Position numbers and translations under genes: made by a program. Source: Sphingobacteriales bacterium (GTDB lineage Bacteria > Bacteroidota > Bacteroidia > UKL13-3). From it: DNA of 64,000 bases. Where the stretch lies: NCBI GenBank assembly GCA_021298155.1, contig JAJTEN010000001.1:43097-107096 (forward strand), given 5' to 3'. Position 1 is the first letter of the stretch, and every line of letters starts with the position of its first letter. The notes beneath the pieces are model-generated. The model was given only the letters and a program-made list of their open reading frames with translations. It did not search any database and was not told the origin of the DNA. This document shows, piece after piece, positions 24,056-34,200 of the stretch.

Positions 24056-25720
24056 TTAGGATAAATTTAGGATTTCACCATTAACAAAGTCAATCAAATT
24101 GGCTGCTGGTTCTTTGGGTAAACCGGGCATGCGCATAATTTCGCCAGCTACCGCAACCACAAAACCAGCCCCGTTATTTAATACCAAATTCTCAATATGA
24201 ATAGTAAAACCTTCCGCTGCGCCAACTAATGAGGCATTATCTGTGAAGCTAAATTGCGTTTTTGCAATACAGACCGGCAAACGGTCACCACCTAAATCTT
24301 TTATCTTTTTTAGGGCAGTTTTTGCATTTTTCCCAAAAGTTACGCTGCTACCTTTGTATATTTTTGCGACTATTTTTTTAATTTTTTCTTCAATTGTATC
24401 AGTTAAATCATAGGTATGAATGATGGGTTTTGAAGGATTGTTTTCTACAATCTCTACTACTTTTTTAGCCAAGGCTTCTGCACCTTCACCTCCTTTTGCA
24501 AATCCTTCATTAATGGCAAAATATGCCCCCTTTTCTTTGCACCATTCTGCAATAAAATTTACTTCTTCATCTGTATCAAACCCAAATCTATTCAATGCTA
24601 AAATTACTGTTTGTCCGAATTGTTGTAAATTTTCAATATGTCGTTCTACATTTTTTATTCCCGCTTTTAAGCCATCCATATTAGGTTGCTTAATTAATTT
24701 TTCGTCTACTTTACCATGTAGTTTAATAGATTGTGTGGTAGTAACGAGAACACTTGCTTTGGGTGCAATACCTGCGGTTCTGCATTTAATATTAAGAAAC
24801 TTTTCTCCCCCTAAATCACTGCCAAATCCGGCCTCAGTTATGGCATACTCTCCAAATTGCATTGCGGCTTTGGTAGCTAGAATACTGTTGCAACCATGTG
24901 CAATATTTGCGAATGGTCCGCCATGTATAAAAGCGGCGCCTCCTTCAATGGTTTGAACCAAATTTGGATTGATAGCATCTTTTAATAAGGTAACAATTGC
25001 TCCAGCTACACCCAGGTCTTTCACATAGAATGGTGATCCATCATATTTATAGCCAATTAAAATATTTTCAATTCGTTTTCTCAAATCTTCCATTGAGGTG
25101 GCCAAGCAAAAGATAGCCATAATTTCGCTGGCCGGGGTGATATCAAATCCGGTTTCTGTGGGTATTCCATTACTGCTACCATTTAATCCACTTAGCATAT
25201 AGCGTAAACTTCTATCATTTACGTCGAGCACCCTGCGCCACACAATTTGTTTTAATCCGTTTGCATTATTTTTATTAAAATACTGATAATTGTCTATTAA
25301 AGCGGCTAATGTATTGTTCGCAGAAGTTATGGCATGAAAATCTCCCGTAAAATGAAGATTGATATCCTCCATAGGTAAAACCTGAGAATATCCGCCACCT
25401 GCAGCGCCACCTTTCATGCCAAATACCGGACCTAAACTTGGTTCACGCAATGCTACTATGGCTCTTTTGCCAATTTTATTCAATCCCTGAGCCAATGCAA
25501 CCGAAGTGGTAGTTTTTCCTGAGCCACTTTTATTAGGCGTAGTGGCAGTAACCAGTATTAAGTTACTTTGCGCAATTTTAGCCTCATCCATTATATAGCT
25601 TACCTTCGCTTTATATTTTCCATATTGTTCTAATTGGTCTTCGTTAACACCAATTTTCGCAGCAATCTTTTGAATAGGTTCAAGCTTTACCTCACGTGCA
25701 ATTTCAATGTCTGATTTCAT
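24056..25720 (-). CDS. fhs: Formate-tetrahydrofolate ligase
   Basis: A 554-residue cytosolic enzyme that uses ATP to join formate and tetrahydrofolate to 10-formyl-THF for one-carbon metabolism. The nucleotide-binding loop NKSGSGKTTTSVALAQGL is near residue 66, and REPSLGPVFGMKGGAAGGGY (near 93), NLHFTGDFHAITSANN (near 125) and FATE-family segments such as ITEAGFGSDLGGEKF are intact. The length is normal (about 555). It is upstream of the rhodopsin gene on the same strand but separated by 281 nt, so co-transcription is not obvious. A TACCTTTG -7-like box lies at 25771-25778 on the minus strand. Confidence 0.96.
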   Translation of the reverse strand: MKSDIEIAREVKLEPIQKIAAKIGVNEDQLEQYGKYKAKVSYIMDEAKIAQSNLILVTATTPNKSGSGKTTTSVALAQGLNKIGKRAIVALREPSLGPVFGMKGGAAGGGYSQVLPMEDINLHFTGDFHAITSANNTLAALIDNYQYFNKNNANGLKQIVWRRVLDVNDRSLRYMLSGLNGSSNGIPTETGFDITPASEIMAIFCLATSMEDLRKRIENILIGYKYDGSPFYVKDLGVAGAIVTLLKDAINPNLVQTIEGGAAFIHGGPFANIAHGCNSILATKAAMQFGEYAITEAGFGSDLGGEKFLNIKCRTAGIAPKASVLVTTTQSIKLHGKVDEKLIKQPNMDGLKAGIKNVERHIENLQQFGQTVILALNRFGFDTDEEVNFIAEWCKEKGAYFAINEGFAKGGEGAEALAKKVVEIVENNPSKPIIHTYDLTDTIEEKIKKIVAKIYKGSSVTFGKNAKTALKKIKDLGGDRLPVCIAKTQFSFTDNASLVGAAEGFTIHIENLVLNNGAGFVVAVAGEIMRMPGLPKEPAANLIDFVNGEILNLS

Positions 25721-25827
25721 TATTTTTATGGGATTGTTTACCTCAAAGTAATACTATATTTTAGAAATAACAAAGGTAATACGCATCTTAAAATGGCTAT
25801 TAAAGATTTTAAGTGTATTTAAAAATC

Positions 25828-28299
25828 ATGTTTTATTATATTTGGGAAAAGTTATTTAAAATGGGATTAGCCATATCATTGTTTATCATTATCCTAATGT
25901 TTTACCATCAGTCGGTATTAAAAGGAAAGCTAGAGGCTATGAGCACGCGCATTTGGGAAGTTGAAAATGGTGTTCACGAATTAAAAAGACATCAAGAGAG
26001 GTCGGTTCAAGGCGAAACCAAAAGCGCAGTGGCTACTTCTCCAACTGAACCCAAAAAAGAAGTAGTTAAAGTAACTGAATTAGCCACCTTCAAGGCTTTT
26101 GACTATACAGAAGTTGAAGAAAAAGTAATTCAAACTGAACCCATTATTACTGAGCAGCAAGTAGCTAATGAGCGTCAAGAATTATCTGATATTGTAGAGT
26201 CGGAAGAACCACTTTCATGGTATGATAAATTTAGCAAAAGCAATCCCGATTTGGAGCGATTTATTGGCGAGAATTTAATTAGTAAAATTGGTATTGCCAT
26301 TTTGGTTTTAGGTATAGGATATTTTGTGAAATTTGCCATAGATAAAAATTGGATCAACGAAATGGCTCGGGTTGGGGTTGGAATTTTAGCGGGCGGAATT
26401 GTGTTGGGTTTTGCACACTATTTGCGTGCCCAGTTTAAAGCTTTTAGCAGTGTATTAGTAGCAGGTGGTGTATCTATTTTTTATTTTACACTAGGCATTG
26501 CTTTTCAAGAATACCATATTTTTTCGCAAACTACAACCTTTATATTACTCGCACTTGTAACGGCTTTTAGCATTTTTATTTCATTAACTTATGATCGACA
26601 GGAATTGGCCATTCTTTCAGTAATTGGCGGATTTGCGGCTCCGCTTATGGTGAGCACGGGTGAAGGTAATTACATTGTTTTATTTAGTTATTTATTGCTT
26701 TTAGATACCAGTTTATTGATTTTGGCATTTTATAGAAATTGGTCTGTTTTAAACGGAGTAACTTTCTTACTTACCGCTTTAATGTATGGCATTTGGCTGA
26801 ACCAAAAAGTACTTCAGTCAGCTTATTCTGAATTCATTCCTTATTTGGGTGGAATTCTCTTTGCCACCGCCTTCTATGTTGTTTTTGCCTTAAGTAATAT
26901 GATTAATCAGGTAAAAGAGAAGCAGTCGTTTAGGGCCTACGAATTGAGTTTGATTTTAAGTAATACATTTTTGTATTTTACTTGTGTTATGCTCGTTTTA
27001 GACGTGTATAATCAAGAAGTAAAAGGCTTGTTTTCGCTGCTTTTAGCAATATTTAATTTTCTTATAGCGTATGTTATTCATAGAAATAGTAAGGTAGATA
27101 AAAATCTTTTTTTCTTACTGTTAGGATTAGGACTAAGTTTTAGTACGCTTGCCGGACCACTTCAATTAAATGGTAATTATATTACTTTGTTTTGGGCAGC
27201 TGAGGCGAGTTTATTGTTGTGGTTATCGCAGAAATCTCAACTAAACATTTATCGTTTTGTGTCTGTTCCTGTATTGTTGCTTGGTGTTATCAGCATGCTC
27301 ATAGATTGGAATCAAATATACGCAGGCAATTTGCCGCTAAAGCCAGTTATTAATTCTGCTTGTATTAGTTCTATCAGTATTATAATTAGTTTATGTGTTT
27401 ACCTGCGCTTGTTAAAACGCGACACAGAAAGTAGTTATAGTTTTATGGAAATTAATATTCAGCAGAGGCAACATGTTCAATTTGTTAAGTATTTACTATT
27501 GCCTATACTCTATTTTTCAGGCTTTTTCGAATGTCAATATCATTTGCATCTGCTATTTCCTTTCAGCTTTCAAGCTGAATCATTTTTATTGTTGTATCAC
27601 TTGCTTTTCATCAGTGTGTTTTTACACTTATATGCAAAACAAAATGGCCAACATTACACAGCGTATCTTACTGCTTTTGGGTTTTTTAGTATACTGGCTT
27701 ATTCCTTTTATTTCGGAATTGGGTATATCAGAGAGATTAATTTTTTGATTGGAGAAGAAGGTGGAACTGCCTATGCATATTGGGTGCACTATTTCTGTTT
27801 AATACCTTTGGTTCATCAAGTGCTACTTTTATACCCACGCATTAAACAAAAATGGTATACAGCAACAGCCTGGATTTTTACTTTTTTGTTTTGCTTTTTA
27901 TTGAGTGCAGAACTTCAATGGCAAGGGTTATTTGCCAATATCACTGAATTGAATGAGGCACAAAAATCATTTCAAGACGCCTATTATTTGGCCGACCAAA
28001 TGAAACAAAGTATGCGTAAAACAGCTTTCCCGATTGCCTGGGGATTATTGGCTTTTGTGCTCCTGAGTTTTGGTATTAAACGCGCCTATAAGCCACTGCG
28101 CATTTCTGCTTTGGCCCTTATTGGAGTTACTATCATCAAATTATTTGTATATGATATTAAAAATGTTTCTGAAGGGGGTAAAATAGCTGCCTTTATATTA
28201 CTTGGATTGGTCTTATTGATTATTTCATTTACCTATCAAAAGATCAAATCAATTATTTTAGATGAAGACTTAAATAACAATTTGGACGATAAAGGATGA
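25828..28299 (+). CDS. DUF2339 family large polytopic membrane protein
   Basis: A protein of 823 residues starting from the ATG at 25828 (a GTG lies 15 nt upstream). One N-terminal helix (about residues 10-27) is followed by a short coiled coil and a charged linker (about 30-125), then WYDKFSKSNPDLERFIGENLISKIGIAILVLGIGYFVKFA, the hallmark of DUF2339, and roughly 20 more hydrophobic helices to residue 810. The segment ISLTYDRQELAILSVIGGFAAPLMVSTGEGNY is strongly conserved in the family. Function is not established; such proteins resemble membrane transporters or envelope proteins. It stands alone, divergent from fhs and convergent with ornithine aminotransferase. Confidence 0.85.
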   Translation: MFYYIWEKLFKMGLAISLFIIILMFYHQSVLKGKLEAMSTRIWEVENGVHELKRHQERSVQGETKSAVATSPTEPKKEVVKVTELATFKAFDYTEVEEKVIQTEPIITEQQVANERQELSDIVESEEPLSWYDKFSKSNPDLERFIGENLISKIGIAILVLGIGYFVKFAIDKNWINEMARVGVGILAGGIVLGFAHYLRAQFKAFSSVLVAGGVSIFYFTLGIAFQEYHIFSQTTTFILLALVTAFSIFISLTYDRQELAILSVIGGFAAPLMVSTGEGNYIVLFSYLLLLDTSLLILAFYRNWSVLNGVTFLLTALMYGIWLNQKVLQSAYSEFIPYLGGILFATAFYVVFALSNMINQVKEKQSFRAYELSLILSNTFLYFTCVMLVLDVYNQEVKGLFSLLLAIFNFLIAYVIHRNSKVDKNLFFLLLGLGLSFSTLAGPLQLNGNYITLFWAAEASLLLWLSQKSQLNIYRFVSVPVLLLGVISMLIDWNQIYAGNLPLKPVINSACISSISIIISLCVYLRLLKRDTESSYSFMEINIQQRQHVQFVKYLLLPILYFSGFFECQYHLHLLFPFSFQAESFLLLYHLLFISVFLHLYAKQNGQHYTAYLTAFGFFSILAYSFYFGIGYIREINFLIGEEGGTAYAYWVHYFCLIPLVHQVLLLYPRIKQKWYTATAWIFTFLFCFLLSAELQWQGLFANITELNEAQKSFQDAYYLADQMKQSMRKTAFPIAWGLLAFVLLSFGIKRAYKPLRISALALIGVTIIKLFVYDIKNVSEGGKIAAFILLGLVLLIISFTYQKIKSIILDEDLNNNLDDKG

Positions 28300-28311
28300 G
28301 CTGAGGAATGA

Positions 28312-29553
28312 TTATTCTAAATTTAGAATAGTGCGTTCAATAATATTACACGCCTTATTCATTTCATCTTGATTAATGGTAAGTGGCGGTGCAAAGCGTA
28401 TAATGTCTCCGTGCGTTTGTTTGGCCAATAAGCCGTTTTCCTTTAATTGCAGACATACATCGTAGGCTTTTTTCCCATTTCCAAATGGTTTAATAACAAT
28501 TGCATTTAATAAACCGCGGCCTCTTACTGAACTGATTAAAGGAGATTGTTGCTTTAACTTTTCCATGCGGTCTCTAAAAATTTTACCCATAGTTAGCGCA
28601 TTGTCAGCCAATTTTTCATCTTTTAATACTTGCAATGCTTCAATGGCTACAGCACATGATAATGGATTTCCTCCATAGGTTGAGCCATGTTCACCCGGCT
28701 TTATGGTTAGCATAACTTCATTGCTCCCTAATACTGCTGAAACGGGCATTGTGCCTCCAGAAAGTGCTTTGCCCAAAATTAATAAATCTGGTTTTACATT
28801 TTCATAATCACATGCCAACATTTTCCCTGTTCGGCATAAGCCTGTTTGCACTTCATCTGCAATCATTAAAACATTATACTGATCACACAATGCTCTAACG
28901 CCGCTTAAGTATCCTTCGTCGGGAACCACAACGCCTGCTTCACCTTGAATAGGTTCAAACATAAACGCCGCTATATAGGGATTAGACTTAAATGCGTTTT
29001 CAAGTGCCGCTAAATTATTATATGGAATAAGACTAAAGCCTGGCATGTATGGTCCGAACCTATCGTAGCTGCTCGGATCATTACTAGAGCTAATGGCAGC
29101 CATTGTTCTGCCCCAAAAATTACCTTCTACAAATAATACATGCGCTTCATTACTTGGTACTTTTTTGATGTCGTATGCCCATCTTCTGGCGAGTTTAATA
29201 GCTGTTTCGCCACCTTCTACCCCAGTATTCATGGGTAAAACTTTATCAAATCCGAAATAGTTTGTTATGTATTTTTCGTATTCACCCAGTAAGTTATTGT
29301 GAAATGCCCTACTGGTTAAGGTGAGTTTTTGGGCTTGTGAAATGAGTGCCTCTATAATGCGCGGGTGACAATGGCCTTGGTTTACGGCGCTGTATGCAGA
29401 TAGAAAATCTAAATACTTTTTCCCTTCCACATCCCAAACATAAACACCCTTGCCTTTTTCTAAAACAACAGGAATTGGATGATAATTATGTGCTCCGTAA
29501 GTATCTTCTAATGAAATGTAATATTCAGAGGATTTTTTTTCTAGCTCATTCAT
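28312..29553 (-). CDS. rocD: Ornithine-oxoacid aminotransferase
   Basis: A 413-residue PLP enzyme of aminotransferase class III that converts ornithine and 2-oxoglutarate to glutamate semialdehyde and glutamate. The N-terminal [40 protein letters not shown] region is specific for the ornithine branch. The cofactor Asp is in [13 protein letters not shown] (near residue 226) and the Schiff-base Lys in ILGKALSGG (near 256); [11 protein letters not shown] closes the site. Length and motifs are complete. The gene is convergent with the DUF2339 gene and transcribed separately from the upstream T9SS protein, which has its own terminator. Confidence 0.95.
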   Translation of the reverse strand: MNELEKKSSEYYISLEDTYGAHNYHPIPVVLEKGKGVYVWDVEGKKYLDFLSAYSAVNQGHCHPRIIEALISQAQKLTLTSRAFHNNLLGEYEKYITNYFGFDKVLPMNTGVEGGETAIKLARRWAYDIKKVPSNEAHVLFVEGNFWGRTMAAISSSNDPSSYDRFGPYMPGFSLIPYNNLAALENAFKSNPYIAAFMFEPIQGEAGVVVPDEGYLSGVRALCDQYNVLMIADEVQTGLCRTGKMLACDYENVKPDLLILGKALSGGTMPVSAVLGSNEVMLTIKPGEHGSTYGGNPLSCAVAIEALQVLKDEKLADNALTMGKIFRDRMEKLKQQSPLISSVRGRGLLNAIVIKPFGNGKKAYDVCLQLKENGLLAKQTHGDIIRFAPPLTINQDEMNKACNIIERTILNLE

Positions 29554-29583
29554 TCTTCAAAGGTAATGCCTAAACCCATAAGG

Positions 29584-29618
29584 AACAAAAAAGCCCCGAT
29601 TTTCGGGGCTTTTTTGTT
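29584..29618 (-). terminator. Terminator behind the T9SS protein gene
   Basis: A perfect 16-bp stem (29584-29599 with 29603-29618) built on GCCCCGA/TCGGGGC with A and T tracts on the two sides, loop of 3 nt. It ends transcription of the gene at 29635-30906 before rocD. Confidence 0.92.
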
Positions 29619-29634
29619 GATATTATTTTTAATC

Positions 29635-30906
29635 TTAATGTTTAATGATGCGTTTGGTTTGGATTGTTTCGCCCTCTTTCATTCTTATGAAGTACACACC
29701 TTTACTTAAATGCTGGGTGTCTATATTTACTTTACCGTTTACCTCACCTTGGATAGAAATTTTAGTTTTACCTGTTATATCTATTACCTCAGCATATATT
29801 GTGCTATTTAATTGGGTAGATTCTATGCTAATGGTATTGGTAAATGGGTTCGGACTTACAGCCAAATCATTCATTTCTGAGCCTACTGCAATAGTTTGTG
29901 AATAAGTGCTTTTGCCATCAATATCAATTTGTTTTAAGCGATAAAATATTTTATTGCTAAGCAAGGGTTTGTCGATAAATGAATAATTAATACGTTTTTG
30001 ACTATTACCTGCTCCTGGCACAAATCCAATACGTTCAAAAATTTCGCCATTTTCGCTTCTTTCAATGTCGAACCCTTTGTTGTTTATTTCACTTGTGGTG
30101 GTCCAATTAAGAATGTTCCCATTTTCATCTGCAAATCCATCGAATCTACTTAAGGTAACTGGTAGTGGACCATCATTCCAGTTTGTTGCAACGCGTATAC
30201 CACCAATTCTACAAGTAGGAGCAAGTGTAGCACTTCCTTGACGCAAAGCGATTGCACCGATATTTGGCGTAGCCATATTACTTATTGCATTAGAACAAAA
30301 AGCGGTAGGAGTGGCAGGCATATTAGCAGGAACACCGCTATTAGACACGTATAAGTATACTGAGTCATCTAAATTTGAAGCGGTACTGTTGAATGCATAT
30401 CTAACTGTGAACAAATAGGTTTGGTTCAAGGCAAATGAATCGGCTGAGAATGCACGCGCTTCTGTCCAACGATTCATAGCAACTCTATAATAACCCGGAC
30501 TACTTAATGCGGCAAATAATCTACCCGCATAGCTGCTTGTATTTCCGCTTGGTAAAAATGCAAAAAAGTAATCACCTGTGGCTTGAACCGCGCTAAAGTT
30601 GATTAAAAAACTTGCGAAAACCTGACCACTGGTTAAGCCTCCAGCAAAATTTAAATTTCTAAAAATATCCTGACCGGTATTGTTAATAGTTGCTGATTTT
30701 CCAACACCAGAGGCAATATAACCTGTATAACTCAGTGCAGGTGTATTGCTGAGAATTGGAGTAGTGTTGGTTGTGCCAATTTGAGTCCAATTGTTACTGG
30801 TTAGTGTGTCATTGGTATTGTTAAAGTTATCCATTAAATAGGTTTGTGCATTTATATTGCTTAACCGTAGGAAAAGAATTACAAGGAATAGTTTTTTCAT
30901 CTGCAT
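29635..30906 (-). CDS. Secreted protein with T9SS C-terminal sorting domain
   Basis: A 423-residue protein exported by Sec and then by the type IX system. The signal peptide is near residues 3-23 (ATG codons at 30906 and 30900 are both possible). Residues about 24-235 form a beta-rich domain also found at the start of the 1157-residue protein at 34201. Residues about 240-340 (PVTLSRFDGFADENGNILNWTTTSEINNKGFDIERS) form the fibronectin-like segment common before sorting domains. The C-terminal type A sorting domain is clear (VSPNPFTNTISIES, ITGKTKI, LSKGVYFIRMKEG, ending KRIIKH). The ligand or activity is unknown. It is probably anchored on the cell surface or released. Confidence 0.88.
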   Translation of the reverse strand: MQMKKLFLVILFLRLSNINAQTYLMDNFNNTNDTLTSNNWTQIGTTNTTPILSNTPALSYTGYIASGVGKSATINNTGQDIFRNLNFAGGLTSGQVFASFLINFSAVQATGDYFFAFLPSGNTSSYAGRLFAALSSPGYYRVAMNRWTEARAFSADSFALNQTYLFTVRYAFNSTASNLDDSVYLYVSNSGVPANMPATPTAFCSNAISNMATPNIGAIALRQGSATLAPTCRIGGIRVATNWNDGPLPVTLSRFDGFADENGNILNWTTTSEINNKGFDIERSENGEIFERIGFVPGAGNSQKRINYSFIDKPLLSNKIFYRLKQIDIDGKSTYSQTIAVGSEMNDLAVSPNPFTNTISIESTQLNSTIYAEVIDITGKTKISIQGEVNGKVNIDTQHLSKGVYFIRMKEGETIQTKRIIKH

Positions 30907-31027
30907 TACATTATAGATTTAAGATTTTTCAAATTTTAAACAAATTAAAGTAAAATAAACTAGAAATTGTTTTTAAACAGGAACTTAATAATTAATTAGA
31001 TACAACTTATTATGGTAAATGAACCAA

Positions 31028-31090
31028 CACTTAACACTTAAAACTTAACACTTAAAACTTAACACTTAAAACTTAACACTTAAAACTTAA
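31028..31090. repeat. Nine-heptamer minisatellite at the end of the TonB receptor gene
   Basis: Exact tandem repetition of the 14-mer CACTTAAAACTTAA (31035-31048, 31049-31062, 31063-31076, 31077-31090), preceded by one half unit CACTTAA (31028-31034). The 14-mer is itself two near-identical heptamers, so the array is nine heptamers. Its right end overlaps the last codons and the stop of the TonB-receptor gene (stop 31080-31082). Confidence 0.95.
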
Positions 31091-33962
31091 CATTCAACCC
31101 CAACATAATATGTCGTTGTTGAAGAAATCTAGCAGGATTAGTAGGTGGTGGTCCAACATTTCCTAAGCGCGGATCAATAAATCTTGGATCAACCCAATTG
31201 TCTGGTACATTATCTCCTGGCGCAAATGCTCTTCCAGTTACTGGATTTATAATTGAAGCATTTTGATTGTTGAACAAATTGGTAATTTGGATATTAAAAC
31301 CGATGGTTCTTTTACTTGTTTTCCACCATTTACTGTAGGTGAAATCTGCCCAAAACCAATTACTGCCAATTCCACTCCATCGTGCATTTGGGTCTTGGTC
31401 TTGCACATAAATAGGTCTTTGTGTATTTGGATCAATTCGATCGAATATAAAAGGCGTGTATCTTACTCCAGATCGCCAAACAGTTTCAAAATAAAAACTC
31501 ATATTGTTTAACCAGCGATATCCGAATAATCCACCTTTTTTGTCTATTTTAAATACATGATTTGTCTTGAAGTCGAAAGGAACATCCCAAGGTAGAAAGT
31601 ACTCTTTAGTATCTTCCACATTACCACTTGCCAATATATCTTTTAATGCTTCATTAGCCGATGCTGATTGTCCGGTACTAACCATATAGGTAAAAGATGC
31701 TTGTCCTTGATAAAAATTACCAATACGTTTGATGTAATTTATTTCTACCCCTCTAGTTCTTGCATAGTCAGAATTGATGCGTATTGTTCTACTAATCTCT
31801 CTTCCTGTAATATCTTTAATGATAATGGATGTAGTGGTAACAAAATCATATTTATCTTTAAAAAATGCAGAAAAATTTAATGCGTCATTTCCGCTTAGTT
31901 GAAATTTTAAACCTAATTCATAGCTAATATCAACCTCAGGATTTAAATTGGGATTACCCACACGAGAAAGGGTAGAACGATCTTGGTATAATGGATTTAA
32001 TCCAGGATAGATAAAGCTCGGATGAGGTAAAATAGTAGTATGGCCATAATTAAAATACAACATTTTGTTTTCAGCGATGGGGAAGGTGGCATTTATTTTA
32101 GGTAAGAACCTAAACTTATATCTCAATTCGCCTATTTGAGTGGAGCTATTTAAATAATCTCTTCTAACTTCATCCAGAATTGGTGATTTTGGGTTATTAA
32201 CCGCATCGTCAATGAATTTACCCGGTGCCCAATATTCAAAACGACCTCCAATATTGGCAATTAAACCTTTGTATTTAATTTGGTCGCTAATGAAGAATCC
32301 GCCACGACGTGGGTTCACTTTCCATAAATCACTTTGTTGGCCTAGTCTAAACGTTTGAGAAAACGTACCATCAGCTAATTGAATGGGTGCTCCAATCCAT
32401 GGTCTTACGATATCGATCCACAGCATTTCTTGAAACTTCATTTCAAATCCAAATGTGAGTTTATTAAGGGAGTTTTTGCTGAAATAATTTCCGGTAGCTT
32501 TGGCCACATATTCTTCCAGATAATGATGGTGCCAGAGAGAGGCAATACCATTATTATTTACAAAACCAGAAGGCGGATTTATAAAAACAACACTGTCTGC
32601 AGCAGTTGGCGGAAAAACCTCGCTTGGAAATTGATTAATGGATTCTGCATCAAAAAATTGATCTACATTGGTAGGTCGCCAATTTCTTCCATTGGCATCT
32701 GCTCTTAATTCAACAAAAAGTCGACTCAAGGTGGCATTATAACTTAAGCGCTTATTAATAGAGTGCTTAAAGTTAATCATATGCAGATATGATTGGTGGG
32801 TAAAGGTATTTGCGTTATCCATTTGCCGGCTAAAATTAAACTGAAAACCGGGCTGGAAAGGGGCATCATTTCCGAATATTCTAAGCATATTAACATCTTG
32901 GTTAACGGTAATGCTTCGGAGTACTGATGCGGTTAATATTTTACCTTTTTTAAAATCGTAACTTAACTTAAAGAAACCACTCCAACGGTTATCTTGAAAG
33001 GGAGTCCAATTCGTAGATGTAAGGTCTTGTTCCCTGAGCAATGAAGAAGAAATTTGATTGGCTGGATTTTTGTAGAATTCATCTGTAAAAGCAGCCCTAA
33101 GTGCCATATTTGCTTTTAAACGTCCACCCAATTTTTCTTTAAACAAAGGCGATCCAATATTTAATTCGGCAACTTGGCTATTCCAAGAGCTGATCCAATC
33201 TTTATTAAACCCAAAATTATCTCGTTTGTAGTTGGCAGAAATTTCAAAGTTGTTACCTGCTGTTTTAGTTCGCGCACTCACAACACCAGCAGTTGCATCT
33301 CCAATTTCTGCGCCAATACCTCCTGTAGTAATATCAATTTCACCAATTGCGTTGGCACCAATATCAAGGCCAAACCCGGTTCCTGCCATTGGGTCTGTTA
33401 CTGAAACGCCGTCTATGTAGGTTCCGGTTTCATAGGTTCTACTGCCTCTAATACTAACCCCAGCCGGCGATTGAATTACCCCAGGCTGTGTATTAATAAT
33501 GGCTTGCAACTGCCTCGCAGGCGCTAACTCAATATTTTCTTGGTTAATGGTATTTATGCTTTGCCCTTTTTCAATATCAACCAATGGTTTTTTCCCTAAT
33601 ACCACCACTTCATCAATATTGGCAGTTGCCTCTAGCATTTGAAATGTACCTAGTTCCCTTGTTTCTCCAGCTTTTAATTTTATGCCTGTTTGAATGATTT
33701 TTTTGTAGCCGATATAGGAGATTTCGATGTTATATTCACCTGGTTTAATTCCCCGGAGTGTAAATTTACCATTTGCATCTGTAGAGGTTCCATTAGAAGT
33801 TCCTTTGATTAAAACAGTTACTCCAATGAGTTCACTTTGGTCTTTTTTATCTATCACCTTGCCGCTTAAGGAGGCAGTTTGCTGTGCCATTAACCAAACA
33901 GGTGAAACCAAAAACAGTAGGTTCAGTATGAACCTCAGTAATTTATATTGTGTATTTGCCAT
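31080..33962 (-). CDS. TonB-dependent receptor with carboxypeptidase-regulatory-like domain
   Basis: A 960-residue outer-membrane receptor. A signal peptide (about 1-27, ending LMAQ) precedes a CarboxypepD_reg-like domain (about 28-112, ASLSGKVIDKKDQSELIGVTVLIKG), a plug domain (about 115-240, with IDGVSVTDPMAGTGFG) and a 22-strand barrel ending in Phe (GLNVKF). The plug lacks the SusC-specific signature and no SusD gene is adjacent, so it is not a Sus-type pair; it resembles the receptors of the CirA/Oar type. The substrate is unknown. Two T9SS proteins sharing an N-terminal domain flank it (minus strand below, plus strand above), which may mark a common surface function. Confidence 0.92.
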   Translation of the reverse strand: MANTQYKLLRFILNLLFLVSPVWLMAQQTASLSGKVIDKKDQSELIGVTVLIKGTSNGTSTDANGKFTLRGIKPGEYNIEISYIGYKKIIQTGIKLKAGETRELGTFQMLEATANIDEVVVLGKKPLVDIEKGQSINTINQENIELAPARQLQAIINTQPGVIQSPAGVSIRGSRTYETGTYIDGVSVTDPMAGTGFGLDIGANAIGEIDITTGGIGAEIGDATAGVVSARTKTAGNNFEISANYKRDNFGFNKDWISSWNSQVAELNIGSPLFKEKLGGRLKANMALRAAFTDEFYKNPANQISSSLLREQDLTSTNWTPFQDNRWSGFFKLSYDFKKGKILTASVLRSITVNQDVNMLRIFGNDAPFQPGFQFNFSRQMDNANTFTHQSYLHMINFKHSINKRLSYNATLSRLFVELRADANGRNWRPTNVDQFFDAESINQFPSEVFPPTAADSVVFINPPSGFVNNNGIASLWHHHYLEEYVAKATGNYFSKNSLNKLTFGFEMKFQEMLWIDIVRPWIGAPIQLADGTFSQTFRLGQQSDLWKVNPRRGGFFISDQIKYKGLIANIGGRFEYWAPGKFIDDAVNNPKSPILDEVRRDYLNSSTQIGELRYKFRFLPKINATFPIAENKMLYFNYGHTTILPHPSFIYPGLNPLYQDRSTLSRVGNPNLNPEVDISYELGLKFQLSGNDALNFSAFFKDKYDFVTTTSIIIKDITGREISRTIRINSDYARTRGVEINYIKRIGNFYQGQASFTYMVSTGQSASANEALKDILASGNVEDTKEYFLPWDVPFDFKTNHVFKIDKKGGLFGYRWLNNMSFYFETVWRSGVRYTPFIFDRIDPNTQRPIYVQDQDPNARWSGIGSNWFWADFTYSKWWKTSKRTIGFNIQITNLFNNQNASIINPVTGRAFAPGDNVPDNWVDPRFIDPRLGNVGPPPTNPARFLQQRHIMLGLNVKF

Positions 33963-34200
33963 ATTAAATTCGGTGGTGAAAATAGGTTAATTTTTATGAA
34001 AATAATTACCTCTTTGGTTTTCATTGATTACTTTTCAAAGCATTCATTAATTAAGGTGATTTTAATCTTATTTTTTCTTGAATCAAAACCACCTGATTTT
34101 CCTTAAAAAAATATTAAAAATGCTTAAAAATCGCATTTTTTTTAAGGTTTATTAGATTTCTGTCTGTCAACTTATTACATTGCGATACTAATTTTATATT

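Noticed and set aside
31028..31090. Short regular repeats as a CRISPR array
   Set aside because: The repeats are directly adjoining heptamers with no spacers, and no cas gene is near.
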